Shown piece by piece: positions 1 to 5,649 of a stretch of DNA of 7,432 nucleotides. Made by a program: the position numbers and the translations under genes. Each line of letters opens with the position of its first letter. The first letter of the stretch is position 1. The notes below the pieces were generated by a model that saw nothing but the letters and a program-made list of their open reading frames with translations, was not told where the DNA came from and searched no databases. The stretch comes from Nitrosomonadales bacterium (GTDB lineage: Bacteria; Pseudomonadota; Gammaproteobacteria; Burkholderiales; Sulfuricellaceae). The DNA lies in the NCBI GenBank assembly GCA_003104895.1, contig PQAG01000101.1, positions 154 through 7,585 on the forward strand, read 5' to 3'.

Positions 1-903
1 ACCGCCGCCCTGCCGCACATCCTGATGCGCTACTACACCACGCCGAGCGTGAAGGAGGCGCGCCAGTCGGTGTTCTGGTCGCTGTTCTTCATCTTCCTGC
101 TGTACTTCACCGCACCGGCTTTGGCGGTGCTGGCGAAGTTCGACGTTTATCACCTGCTGGTGGGCTCGAAGTTCTCCGAACTGCCTGGCTGGGTAAGCGC
201 ATGGGCTGCGGTGGACAAGACCCTGATGAGCGTGACCGATATCAACAAGGACGGCCTGGTGCAACTGGCTGAAATCACCATCGGCAACGACCTGATCGTG
301 CTGGCCACGCCGGAAATCGCCGGCCTGCCCTACGTGATCACGGGTCTGGTGGCTGCGGGCGGTCTGGCTGCGGCACTTTCCACCGCCGATGGTCTGCTGC
401 TCACCATCGCCAACGCCCTGTCGCATGACGTGTATTACAAGATGATCGACCCGCATGCTCCGACCACCCGCCGTCTGGCGGTGTCCAAGGGGCTGCTGCT
501 GGTGGTGGCGGTCTGTGCGGCTTACGTCACCTCGCTCAAACCGGGGGACATCCTGTTCCTGGTCGGCGCGGCGTTCTCGCTGGCGGCATCCGGCTTCTTC
601 CCGGCGCTGGTGCTGGGCGTGTTCTGGAAGCGCGCCAACAAGCTGGGGGCGATCGCCGGCATGCTGGGCGGGCTGGGGGTGTGCATGTACTACATGTACA
701 CGACTTATCCGTTCTTCGGCGTGAATGCACCCAAGTGGTGGGACATCGACCCGATTGCCGCCGGTGTATTCGGCATCCCGGTCGGCATCATCGGCGTGAT
801 CGCGGGCAGCCTGATCAGCCCCGCTCCAAGCAGGGAAGTGCAGGAGCTGGTGGACCACGTGCGCTACCCCAACCTGGAAGGGGAGGCTGCCAAAGCAGCG
901 TAA
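1..903 (+). CDS. Sodium:solute symporter, acetate-permease-like (VC_2705 type), C-terminal part
   Basis: This is an inner-membrane secondary transporter of the SSS family, which couples uptake of a small organic acid (acetate-like in the closest families) to sodium. The 5' end lies outside the window. The frame is open from base 1 and reads TAALPHILMRYYTTP, so the ATG at 25 is internal. About six to seven hydrophobic segments are visible. The segment GLAAALSTADGLLL (about 355-400) carries the Ser/Thr pair that in LeuT-fold symporters lies in the helix forming the Na2 sodium site. An extra-membrane loop at 238-273 reads DINKDGLVQLAE, an EF-hand-like pattern. The hydrophilic tail ends LEGEAAKAA. 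Members of this family often follow a small DUF4212 subunit gene, which would lie upstream of the window. The substrate cannot be fixed from sequence; acetate or a related carboxylate is an inference. A rho-independent terminator follows directly. Confidence 0.93.
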   Translation, partial: TAALPHILMRYYTTPSVKEARQSVFWSLFFIFLLYFTAPALAVLAKFDVYHLLVGSKFSELPGWVSAWAAVDKTLMSVTDINKDGLVQLAEITIGNDLIVLATPEIAGLPYVITGLVAAGGLAAALSTADGLLLTIANALSHDVYYKMIDPHAPTTRRLAVSKGLLLVVAVCAAYVTSLKPGDILFLVGAAFSLAASGFFPALVLGVFWKRANKLGAIAGMLGGLGVCMYYMYTTYPFFGVNAPKWWDIDPIAAGVFGIPVGIIGVIAGSLISPAPSREVQELVDHVRYPNLEGEAAKAA

Positions 904-924
904 TTTTTTCCTTTCCGGAAATAC

Positions 925-950
925 AGGGCCCGCGCAAGCGGGCCTTGTTC
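925..950 (+). terminator. Intrinsic terminator of the symporter gene
   Basis: A seven-base-pair GC stem (927-933 GGCCCGC with 938-944 GCGGGCC) closes a GCAA tetraloop, and A925/G926 can extend it by A-U and G-U pairs. TTGTTCATT follows on the plus strand. It sits 22 bases after the symporter stop and 26 bases beyond the stop of the convergent TPR gene. It may also stop leftward transcripts, but the minus-strand tail (CTGTATTT) is a poor U-run. Confidence 0.8.
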
Positions 951-969
951 ATTCTGGAGCAAGGAAAGG

Positions 970-1560
970 CTAGAGAGCCAGATCCTGCACCAAGCGGGCA
1001 AGATCAGCCCGTTCCGCATCCTGGATCAGGCGCCGCGTCATGGCCGGGTCGAAGCGCAGCAGATGGTGCACGATTTCGCTCACCTTGCCGGGCTGGTGGC
1101 TGTGGTGGCAGGCCATGCCGAGGGCGTACCAGGCGTGGCCGTTCATGGGCTGCAGCTCCGCCGCGCGGGCGAGGGCGGTGACGGCTTCCTGGTGCTGGCC
1201 CAGGGCGGCATGCGCCATGCCCATGCCGTACCAGGCCCGGTCGAGCGTGGGCTTGAGGCGCACGGCTTCGCAGAAGGCCTCGATGGCACCGGGCTTGTCA
1301 TGGGCCTGATCGCGGATGAAACCGAGGTTGAACCAGCTCTCGGCATCGCCGGGCTTGAGGCGCAGCGCGAGCAGATAATAGCCGGCTGCCTGTTCATGCT
1401 CATTTCGTGCCGCGTGAAGATAAGCCAGACATCTTGCGGCCTGGGCGAACTCCGGGTCATGGCGCAGGGCCTCGCGGTAAGCCTCGATGGCTGGCTGCGG
1501 GCGCTTCAGGGCTTCAAACAGGAGGCCGCGCAGATAATGGCGCCACGGGTCAAATTTCAT
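970..1560 (-). CDS. TPR-repeat protein, soluble, five tandem repeats
   Basis: The 196-residue protein is almost entirely tetratricopeptide repeat. Five units of exactly 34 residues can be laid out (about 8-41, 42-75, 76-109, 110-143, 144-177). They have the usual small/aromatic positions, such as W-F-N-L-G-F and W-Y-G-M-G-M at repeat starts, and the P near the end of helix B (P36, P70, P104, P138, P172). The fifth repeat is divergent and His-rich. There is no signal peptide, membrane segment or catalytic domain, so it is probably a cytoplasmic protein-protein interaction scaffold; the partner is unknown. The start is well supported, with GAGGAG (1570-1575 on the complement) nine bases before the ATG. 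It converges with the symporter and diverges from the small membrane protein at 1622, so no operon partner indicates its role. Confidence 0.9.
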   Translation of the reverse strand: MKFDPWRHYLRGLLFEALKRPQPAIEAYREALRHDPEFAQAARCLAYLHAARNEHEQAAGYYLLALRLKPGDAESWFNLGFIRDQAHDKPGAIEAFCEAVRLKPTLDRAWYGMGMAHAALGQHQEAVTALARAAELQPMNGHAWYALGMACHHSHQPGKVSEIVHHLLRFDPAMTRRLIQDAERADLARLVQDLAL

Positions 1561-1583
1561 TCAGGGTGACTCCTCATATCCGA

Positions 1584-1589
1584 TACAAT
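1584..1589 (+). promoter_or_regulatory. Possible -10 element for the small membrane protein gene
   Basis: TACAAT lies 32 bases upstream of the ATG at 1622 in the short divergent gap. The best -35 partner, TTCAGG at 1560-1565 with an 18-base spacer, is weak, so this rests on the -10 match and the position only. Confidence 0.3.
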
Positions 1590-1621
1590 CCGGAACGGCT
1601 GGCAAGGGGGGGAAATCAGGC

Positions 1622-1924
1622 ATGGTGCAATTCGATCTGTTTTTGGTGAGCGCGCTGCGGGCGATTGTCGAAGCCGCCGGCTTCGCGCTGCTGGGCCAGG
1701 GACTGCTGGCCGTGCTGGCAGGCAAGGCGCGCCAGCAGAATTTCGTTTACCAGCTGTTTCAGGTGGTGACGCGCCCGGTCATCCGGGCGGTGCGCCTGAT
1801 CACGCCGCGTTTCATTCTCGACCAGCACATGCCGCTGGTGAGCTTTTTCGTGCTGGTGTGGCTGTGGATTGCGCTGGCGTTCGTCAAACGCTATTTGTGC
1901 GCCCTGCACGGCCTGAGCTGCTAG
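1622..1924 (+). CDS. Small two-helix inner-membrane protein, YggT-like
   Basis: This is a 100-residue hydrophobic protein. A first membrane segment spans about residues 10-33, an amphipathic basic stretch about 40-66, and a second membrane segment (LVSFFVLVWLWIALAF) about 72-87. The basic stretch VTRPVIRAVRLITP (about 49-62) resembles the T-x-P-(hydrophobic)-R-x-(hydrophobic)-R-(hydrophobic)-P motif of YggT-family proteins, which occur as one- or two-unit membrane proteins. This one would be a single unit. YggT function is poorly defined; some members are linked to osmotic tolerance. The start is supported by a G-rich Shine-Dalgarno run (AAGGGGGGG, 1604-1612) nine bases before the ATG. The gene is monocistronic: it diverges from the TPR gene and is followed by a REP-like element before a convergent gene. 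The CDS call is firm; the family call is tentative. Confidence 0.8.
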   Translation: MVQFDLFLVSALRAIVEAAGFALLGQGLLAVLAGKARQQNFVYQLFQVVTRPVIRAVRLITPRFILDQHMPLVSFFVLVWLWIALAFVKRYLCALHGLSC

Positions 1925-1953
1925 TCGTCAGTCAATATGAAACGTAACACATC

Positions 1954-1999
1954 GTAGGTCGGGTTAAAACCCGACATTCCGGGCTGAAGCCCGGCCTAC
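1954..1999. repeat. REP-like double-hairpin element between convergent genes
   Basis: Outer arms GTAGG (1954-1958) and CCTAC (1995-1999) enclose two perfect hairpins. The first is GTCGGGTT/AACCCGAC around AA (1958-1975) and the second CCGGGCT/AGCCCGG around GA (1979-1994), joined by ATT. The whole can fold as a three-way junction on either strand. The GTAGG-TCGGG...CCCGA theme is a common extragenic palindrome in proteobacteria, of the kind mobilised by REP-associated tyrosine transposases (RAYTs); none is encoded here. It lies in the convergent gap between 1924 and 2022, where it could also act as a weak bidirectional terminator or mRNA 3' stabiliser. Confidence 0.8.
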
Positions 2000-2021
2000 A
2001 TTCCTGAAATTCAGCAGACCA

Positions 2022-2933
2022 CTAGGAATAGACGGTCGCCAGCTCGGTGCCCTTGATGCGGTCGTAGTAGCGGGCGCGGTACAGCAGGCGATGGTGCCGC
2101 CCATCATCACTAAAACCGGCGCGGTCGTGCAGCACATTGTTGCAGATCAGGCCCATGCCCGGCTCCAGGCGTCCACGGAAGATGTAGGGTGAATCGCTGT
2201 TCAATAACTGGTCAAGGAAAGCGGCAGCCGCCTCCACCATGGGCGTCTTTTTCCAGCGGATGCTGCGCGTGCGGGCGGTATAGCGCATGTGCAGGTCGCC
2301 GCTTGCCGGGTGCAGGGAAAACACCGGACCGGTTTCGTCCGGGCGCGCGACTCCATCCTCGTCCATGCGTGCGGGGATGGTCATGGCGTCGGGCTCCATC
2401 AGGGCGCGGATGTAATCCGGGTTGGCATCGCGCAGCAGAATGTAGGCAATTTCGTGATCCATCAGGCCGTTCTCGCCCCCGCTTGACGCGCTGCACACGC
2501 AGTGCAGCTGCAAGCCCCAGATCTGGCGTTCGCGCGGGTTGTAGTAGCCGTCGGTATGCCATTTGATGGGACGGTCGGTATAGGGAATGTAGTGCTGGTG
2601 CTCGCCCCCCGCATGAACAGAAAGCGAGGTGATGCCGTCATCGTCGGCGAGCATGTTGCGGTCCAGCCGGCTGAGACCGAACTGGTAGCCGAGCTGGCGC
2701 GTGATGTCCTTGTTGTCGACATTGTCCAGAGGACTGGTATATAGCGCCATGTTGGCCTTGCGGCACCGGGCCAGGATGGCATCGTGTTCGGGCTGGGTCA
2801 GCTGGCGCGGATCGTTGATCTGCACCACCAGATCAGAGAGGCTGGATGGGTAATTTTCCAGCTTGCGGCAGCGCCAGCTCTGGTAATCGGACTCGTTATC
2901 GAGCGCGAAGGGATTGAAGCGGGGATGGCTCAT
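2022..2933 (-). CDS. TauD/TfdA-family Fe(II)/2-oxoglutarate-dependent dioxygenase
   Basis: This is a soluble non-heme iron oxygenase of about 303 residues. The iron-binding triad of the family is visible: H126 and D128 in IKWHTDGYY, and H269 in NNVLHDRAGF. R282 or R286 in HHRLLYRARYYDR is placed to bind the 2-oxoglutarate carboxylate. Family enzymes use O2 and 2-oxoglutarate to hydroxylate a small molecule and release CO2 and succinate. The substrate here is not deducible; no sulfonate, phenoxyacid or transport genes adjoin it. An in-frame ATG at 3023 would add 30 residues. I prefer the ATG at 2933 because a promoter-like sequence (-10 at 2973-2978) lies between the two and the extra residues are basic and family-atypical. 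The Shine-Dalgarno before 2933 is weak (GAG about ten bases upstream). The gene is monocistronic and divergent from the PilZ-like gene. Confidence 0.9.
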   Translation of the reverse strand: MSHPRFNPFALDNESDYQSWRCRKLENYPSSLSDLVVQINDPRQLTQPEHDAILARCRKANMALYTSPLDNVDNKDITRQLGYQFGLSRLDRNMLADDDGITSLSVHAGGEHQHYIPYTDRPIKWHTDGYYNPRERQIWGLQLHCVCSASSGGENGLMDHEIAYILLRDANPDYIRALMEPDAMTIPARMDEDGVARPDETGPVFSLHPASGDLHMRYTARTRSIRWKKTPMVEAAAAFLDQLLNSDSPYIFRGRLEPGMGLICNNVLHDRAGFSDDGRHHRLLYRARYYDRIKGTELATVYS

Positions 2934-2972
2934 GGGGGAAATCTCGAATGGCGCGTATCTTGTCTTCCGGGG

Positions 2973-3000
2973 AGTATACCCGCCTTTGGCGGAGCGATAA
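2973..3000 (-). promoter_or_regulatory. Candidate promoter of the dioxygenase gene with palindrome in the spacer
   Basis: On the minus strand a good -10 (TATACT, 2978 down to 2973) is preceded at 16 bases by a weak -35 (TTATCG, 3000 down to 2995). The predicted transcript would start near 2966, leaving a leader of about 33 nt before the ATG at 2933. The spacer contains a perfect inverted repeat CCGCC-TTT-GGCGG (2980-2992), which could be an operator. Confidence 0.45.
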
Positions 3001-3058
3001 CGCCAGGCGGGCAAAATATTCATGTCAAATGCGATAATTCTGGAGCTGGCATGGCGAT

Positions 3059-3067
3059 TGCTATTTT
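3059..3067 (+). promoter_or_regulatory. Possible extended -10 for the PilZ-like gene
   Basis: TGC-TATTTT fits an extended -10 (TGn plus hexamer) 35 bases upstream of the ATG at 3103. A second hexamer, TAGAAT, overlaps at 3067-3072. No convincing -35 is seen, so the exact promoter is uncertain. Confidence 0.3.
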
Positions 3068-3102
3068 AGAATAGGCACATTAGCGTATTATCGGAATCCA
3101 GA

Positions 3103-4824
3103 ATGCTTGACTTTCTGCCCTTCGGCCGGAAAAAACAGACCCCATCCGACCCCCTGGGGACCCTCAAGGGCGCCACGGTATGGATGCAGGAGCTGCCCAT
3201 GGGGGATACGTTCGCGGCGCACGAAAAAGTGGTGCAGGCGCTGCAGGATTTCAACGAAAAATCCGAACCGCCGAGCCTCGGCCGCCTGCAGGTGCTGATG
3301 CATATCGATGAGGGTGCCCAGGAACTGCAGCATAGCCTGGTGCAGCAATACCTTCTCAATCCCCGCATGTCGCGGCAGATGGAGAGCCGCCTGTGGAACG
3401 CGATATTCGCCTTCAGCTGGCAGCTGGCACGGGCTTATCACATGTTCATCATGTCCTATGTGGGGGACCCCAATAACTGCGGGTTCCGGCGCGAGATTCC
3501 GCTGATCACGGCGCGTGCCATCCGCTACTTCGCGATGCAGGCCAAGTGGCACTATTTCCGCTATGAAGCCATTGGCGCCAAGCTGTGGAAGCATGTGCAC
3601 AACCTCTACCGCCTGGCCGAGTATGAGGAATTCGACCGCAAGCCCGTTCTCCTTTATCCGCAGTTCCAGCGCAATACCACCTGCGCCGGGGAATATCTGC
3701 GGTTGCTGAGCCTCGATGTGCTCAATACCAACAGCCTGTTTCCGAAACAGATCGAGATGGTGGATTCATGGCTGGATAGCTGGGCGGCTGCGCTGAAGCT
3801 GGAGCGAGCCTATGATCCGGAGCGGCACGTGTTCTGTATCAATCTGGGTGAAGGCAAGGGCCCGCGCAGGGCGCGCAAGCCCGCAGCGGACAGCATGTTG
3901 CGCTGCTGGGGAAGCGATGAATTGATGGCACAGGTGGCGCAGGCCAGGGATGCCCTGCGCAGCGGCGAAACACCGGCCAGACTCGGCCTGGGCGAGGACT
4001 GCCGTCTGCCTGCCTGCCTTGAGTTTATTGACCGGGTCGCCCTGCAGTGGTCGCCTGCCGGCGAGGGGCGGACAAGGCGCAAACAGGAGCGGGTCGCCAG
4101 GGTCAAGCGGATTGACGTGATCAAGGATTACCTCGAAATCTGCGCCATGGTCAAACAGGACAATGAAGCGCTGTCGCCCAAGCTGCAGGAAGATGAACAG
4201 AAAGTCAAAATCAGTTACGAGGAAATGCTCGACATGCGCCTGTATGGCTTTGTCACCCAGCGCACCCGGGCCAAGCTGGAGCAGGCAAGCCGGCAGCTGC
4301 AAGGTGCTGCGCAGCCGCTGCAGGCAGCAGCGCACCATGAACGCTGGCTGATGGAAAATGAAAGCTCGACCGGCTTCGGAGCGAAAGTGGATGCCATGGA
4401 GAAGGACTGGATCCGGCTCGGCAAGCTGGTTGGCCTCAAGCCGGAACGCAGCCAGAACTGGGTGGTCGGCGTGGTGCGCCGTCTTGCCCTGCTTGAATCC
4501 GGGCAGCGCAATATCGGCATCGAGGTGTTGTCCAGCAGGCCGGTCACGGTCACGCTCAGGGCGTCGAAACCTCGTCATAGTGGTTACACCATCGACGGCA
4601 TAGATGCGCTGGACGTGGTGCTGCCGGTCAGTGCCCTGTACCTGGCTGCCAGCAGCGAGGACAAGAGCGGCGTGAGCCTGATTCTCGACAGCGTGGAATA
4701 TGCGCCAGGCCGCCATTTTGAACTGAGCGCGCGCAGTCGCAGCTATTCCATCGCACTGGGCAGGGTGATCGAAAAAGGGGATGACTGGCTGAGGGCGGGT
4801 TTCGAGGTGCTGAAAAAGAATTAG
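3103..4824 (+). CDS. Large cytoplasmic protein with degenerate PilZ-like C-terminal domain
   Basis: This is a 573-residue protein with no signal peptide or clear membrane segment. Residues 1-380 are mostly helical and contain no domain I recognise. The C-terminal part resembles a PilZ fold: N419-E-S-S-T-G424 matches the (D/N)xSxxG motif, and VVGVVRRL (454-461) followed by IGIEVL (471-476) matches the beta-strand pattern VGVVRW...GVEF common in PilZ domains. The RxxxR motif that normally contacts cyclic di-GMP is not found ahead of it; R387-TRA-K391 is the nearest match. Ligand binding is therefore uncertain, and the domain may be an atypical or non-binding PilZ. PilZ proteins act as c-di-GMP receptors in motility, adhesion and exopolysaccharide control; that role here is inference. 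A weak Shine-Dalgarno (GGA, 3093-3095) precedes the ATG by seven bases. It is transcribed alone, divergent from the dioxygenase and convergent with the response-regulator operon. Confidence 0.88.
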   Translation: MLDFLPFGRKKQTPSDPLGTLKGATVWMQELPMGDTFAAHEKVVQALQDFNEKSEPPSLGRLQVLMHIDEGAQELQHSLVQQYLLNPRMSRQMESRLWNAIFAFSWQLARAYHMFIMSYVGDPNNCGFRREIPLITARAIRYFAMQAKWHYFRYEAIGAKLWKHVHNLYRLAEYEEFDRKPVLLYPQFQRNTTCAGEYLRLLSLDVLNTNSLFPKQIEMVDSWLDSWAAALKLERAYDPERHVFCINLGEGKGPRRARKPAADSMLRCWGSDELMAQVAQARDALRSGETPARLGLGEDCRLPACLEFIDRVALQWSPAGEGRTRRKQERVARVKRIDVIKDYLEICAMVKQDNEALSPKLQEDEQKVKISYEEMLDMRLYGFVTQRTRAKLEQASRQLQGAAQPLQAAAHHERWLMENESSTGFGAKVDAMEKDWIRLGKLVGLKPERSQNWVVGVVRRLALLESGQRNIGIEVLSSRPVTVTLRASKPRHSGYTIDGIDALDVVLPVSALYLAASSEDKSGVSLILDSVEYAPGRHFELSARSRSYSIALGRVIEKGDDWLRAGFEVLKKN

Positions 4825-4837
4825 CCGCCCCGGCCGC

Positions 4838-4864
4838 AAAAGAAAGGCCCCGCGAACGGGGCCC
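4838..4864 (-). terminator. Strong intrinsic terminator for leftward transcription
   Basis: A seven-pair stem (4857-4863 with 4846-4852; GGCCCCG/CGGGGCC on the minus strand) has a TTCG loop and is followed on the minus strand by TTTCTTTT (4845 down to 4838). The U-tract is on the leftward transcript only. It therefore ends the leftward argS-to-regulator operon about 120 nt after its last stop, or a separate small RNA. It may also help stop the rightward PilZ-like transcript, though that side lacks a good U-run. Confidence 0.85.
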
Positions 4865-4898
4865 AAATATATTGAACAGAAACAAGCATCACACTTGC
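4838..4898 (-). ncRNA. Candidate small RNA with own promoter and terminator
   Basis: The predicted transcript of about 61 nt starts near 4898 and ends in the U-tract of the terminator at 4838. Evidence is the extended -10 TGC-TATACT just upstream (4913 down to 4905), an AU-rich unstructured stretch (CTGTTCAATATATTT on the minus strand), and a GC-rich hairpin with U-rich end. That is the architecture of Hfq-dependent sRNAs. There is no good Shine-Dalgarno. The ATG at 4889 (minus) would read MLVSVQYIWAPF through the terminator, so a peptide is unlikely. I do not recognise it as a known RNA family. The alternative is that the hairpin merely ends the operon mRNA. Confidence 0.35.
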
Positions 4899-4904
4899 AA
4901 GTTC

Positions 4905-4913
4905 AGTATAGCA
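4905..4913 (-). promoter_or_regulatory. Extended -10 promoter-like sequence
   Basis: On the minus strand TGC-TATACT matches the extended -10 consensus (TGnTATAAT) with one mismatch. The -35 position at 17 bases (CTATTC) is poor, as expected for an extended -10 or activator-dependent promoter. No protein gene lies downstream of it on this strand before the convergent gene ends at 4824. Confidence 0.45.
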
Positions 4914-4953
4914 CAACATCCCGGCAAGAATAGTCCTTTGTAACCAGGCGGGA

Positions 4954-4969
4954 CGGTACTTTTCTACCG
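4954..4969. promoter_or_regulatory. Inverted repeat, possible regulator site
   Basis: CGGTA and TACCG flank the six-base centre CTTTTC. It lies 15 bases beyond the response-regulator stop and is centred about 63 bases upstream of the predicted small-RNA start, a classic class I activator position. It could equally be a short hairpin in the 3' untranslated region of the operon mRNA. Confidence 0.3.
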
Positions 4970-4984
4970 GCGTGAAACACTGCA

Positions 4985-5641
4985 CTAGCTCCCTTCTGAG
5001 CGCTTCGCCAATCCATGTTCCAGGGCAAAAGTCGCCACCTGCACCCGGTTGTCGAACTCCAGTTTTTCCAGGATGCTGCGCAGATGATTGCGTACCGTGT
5101 TCTCGGAGAGTCCCAGCGTATCGCCGATGGCTCGGTTGCTCAGGCCGCGTGCAACATAGCCGACAATTTCCAGCTCGCGCTGGGAAAGCCTGCTGGCGAT
5201 GCTCGGGCCCAGTTCGCCGCGGGCGATCTTTTGCAGGACCTGGGCCGGGAAAATGCTGTTTCCCTGTGAAACGGCAATGATGGACTGGATGATCTGATCC
5301 GGCTCGCTCGATTTGAGAAGGTAGCCGTCCACCCCTTTTTCCATCGCGTCGCGGATCTCGTGATCCTCTTCCGCCATGGTCAGCATGATGATCTTGATGT
5401 TGCGCTGATGCAGCTCGGGCACCAGATCGAGGCCGTCCACTTCCCCCAGCGTGCGGTCGAGCAGGGCGACATCGGCGCGGCCGCCCTGCAGCAGCCATGC
5501 GCGCACCCCCGCGGCATTGGCGAATTGGGCAGAGACGCTGATTTCCGGCCGGTTTTCCAGCAGGTGCAACAGCCCCTTGCGAAACAGGGGGTGGTCATCC
5601 ACCAGAATTACCGAGAGGGGCATGGCACGCGTTCCGCTCAT
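4985..5641 (-). CDS. NarL/FixJ-type response regulator, orphan, last gene of operon
   Basis: This is a two-domain DNA-binding response regulator of 218 residues. The receiver spans about 8-125, with acidic pair D15-D16, phosphoacceptor D62, switch T88 and lysine K110 all present. A LuxR-type helix-turn-helix covers about 150-214 (SQRELEIVGYVARGLSNRAIGDTLGLSENTVRNHL, written here in parts: SQRELEIV, SNRAIG, SENTVRNHL). The loop after D62 reads D-R-T-L-G-E-V-D-G, with Gly replacing the usual Pro four residues after the Asp. No histidine kinase is encoded in the window, so the signal is unknown. The ATG at 5641 lies eight bases after the dsbA stop but lacks a Shine-Dalgarno. The in-frame ATG at 5623 (M7, giving MPLSVILVDDHP) has a modest GAGCGGA upstream and may be the real start. 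It is co-directional and probably co-transcribed with dsbA, ahead of the terminator at 4838. Confidence 0.93.
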   Translation of the reverse strand: MSGTRAMPLSVILVDDHPLFRKGLLHLLENRPEISVSAQFANAAGVRAWLLQGGRADVALLDRTLGEVDGLDLVPELHQRNIKIIMLTMAEEDHEIRDAMEKGVDGYLLKSSEPDQIIQSIIAVSQGNSIFPAQVLQKIARGELGPSIASRLSQRELEIVGYVARGLSNRAIGDTLGLSENTVRNHLRSILEKLEFDNRVQVATFALEHGLAKRSEGS

Positions 5642-5649
5642 TGGCAGGG

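Noticed and set aside
1063..1569. 168-codon plus-strand frame inside the TPR gene
   Set aside because: It is antisense to five in-register TPR repeats that have a good ribosome binding site; no independent motif.
3023..3028. Perfect TTGACA on the minus strand, a possible -35 for the dioxygenase
   Set aside because: No acceptable -10 at 16-18 bases downstream (TGGCGT at 17), so it is probably chance.
3766..4866. Long open frame of 366 codons on the minus strand, antisense to the PilZ-like gene
   Set aside because: It overlaps a gene with recognisable motifs on the plus strand, runs through the terminator hairpin, and its translation is rich in His/Pro/Arg/Gln without domain patterns, as expected for antisense frames in GC-rich genes.
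4831..4889. Possible 22-residue peptide starting MLVSVQYI on the minus strand
   Set aside because: No Shine-Dalgarno, and the frame reads through the terminator hairpin and its U-tract.
4893..4902. Ten-base palindrome ACTTGCAAGT
   Set aside because: It is short, overlaps the predicted transcript start of the candidate small RNA, and cannot be told from chance in a single copy.
4821..5498. 225-codon minus-strand frame overlapping the response regulator
   Set aside because: It is a shifted frame of the regulator gene with a low-complexity Arg/Gly/Pro-rich translation; the regulator frame has receiver and HTH motifs.
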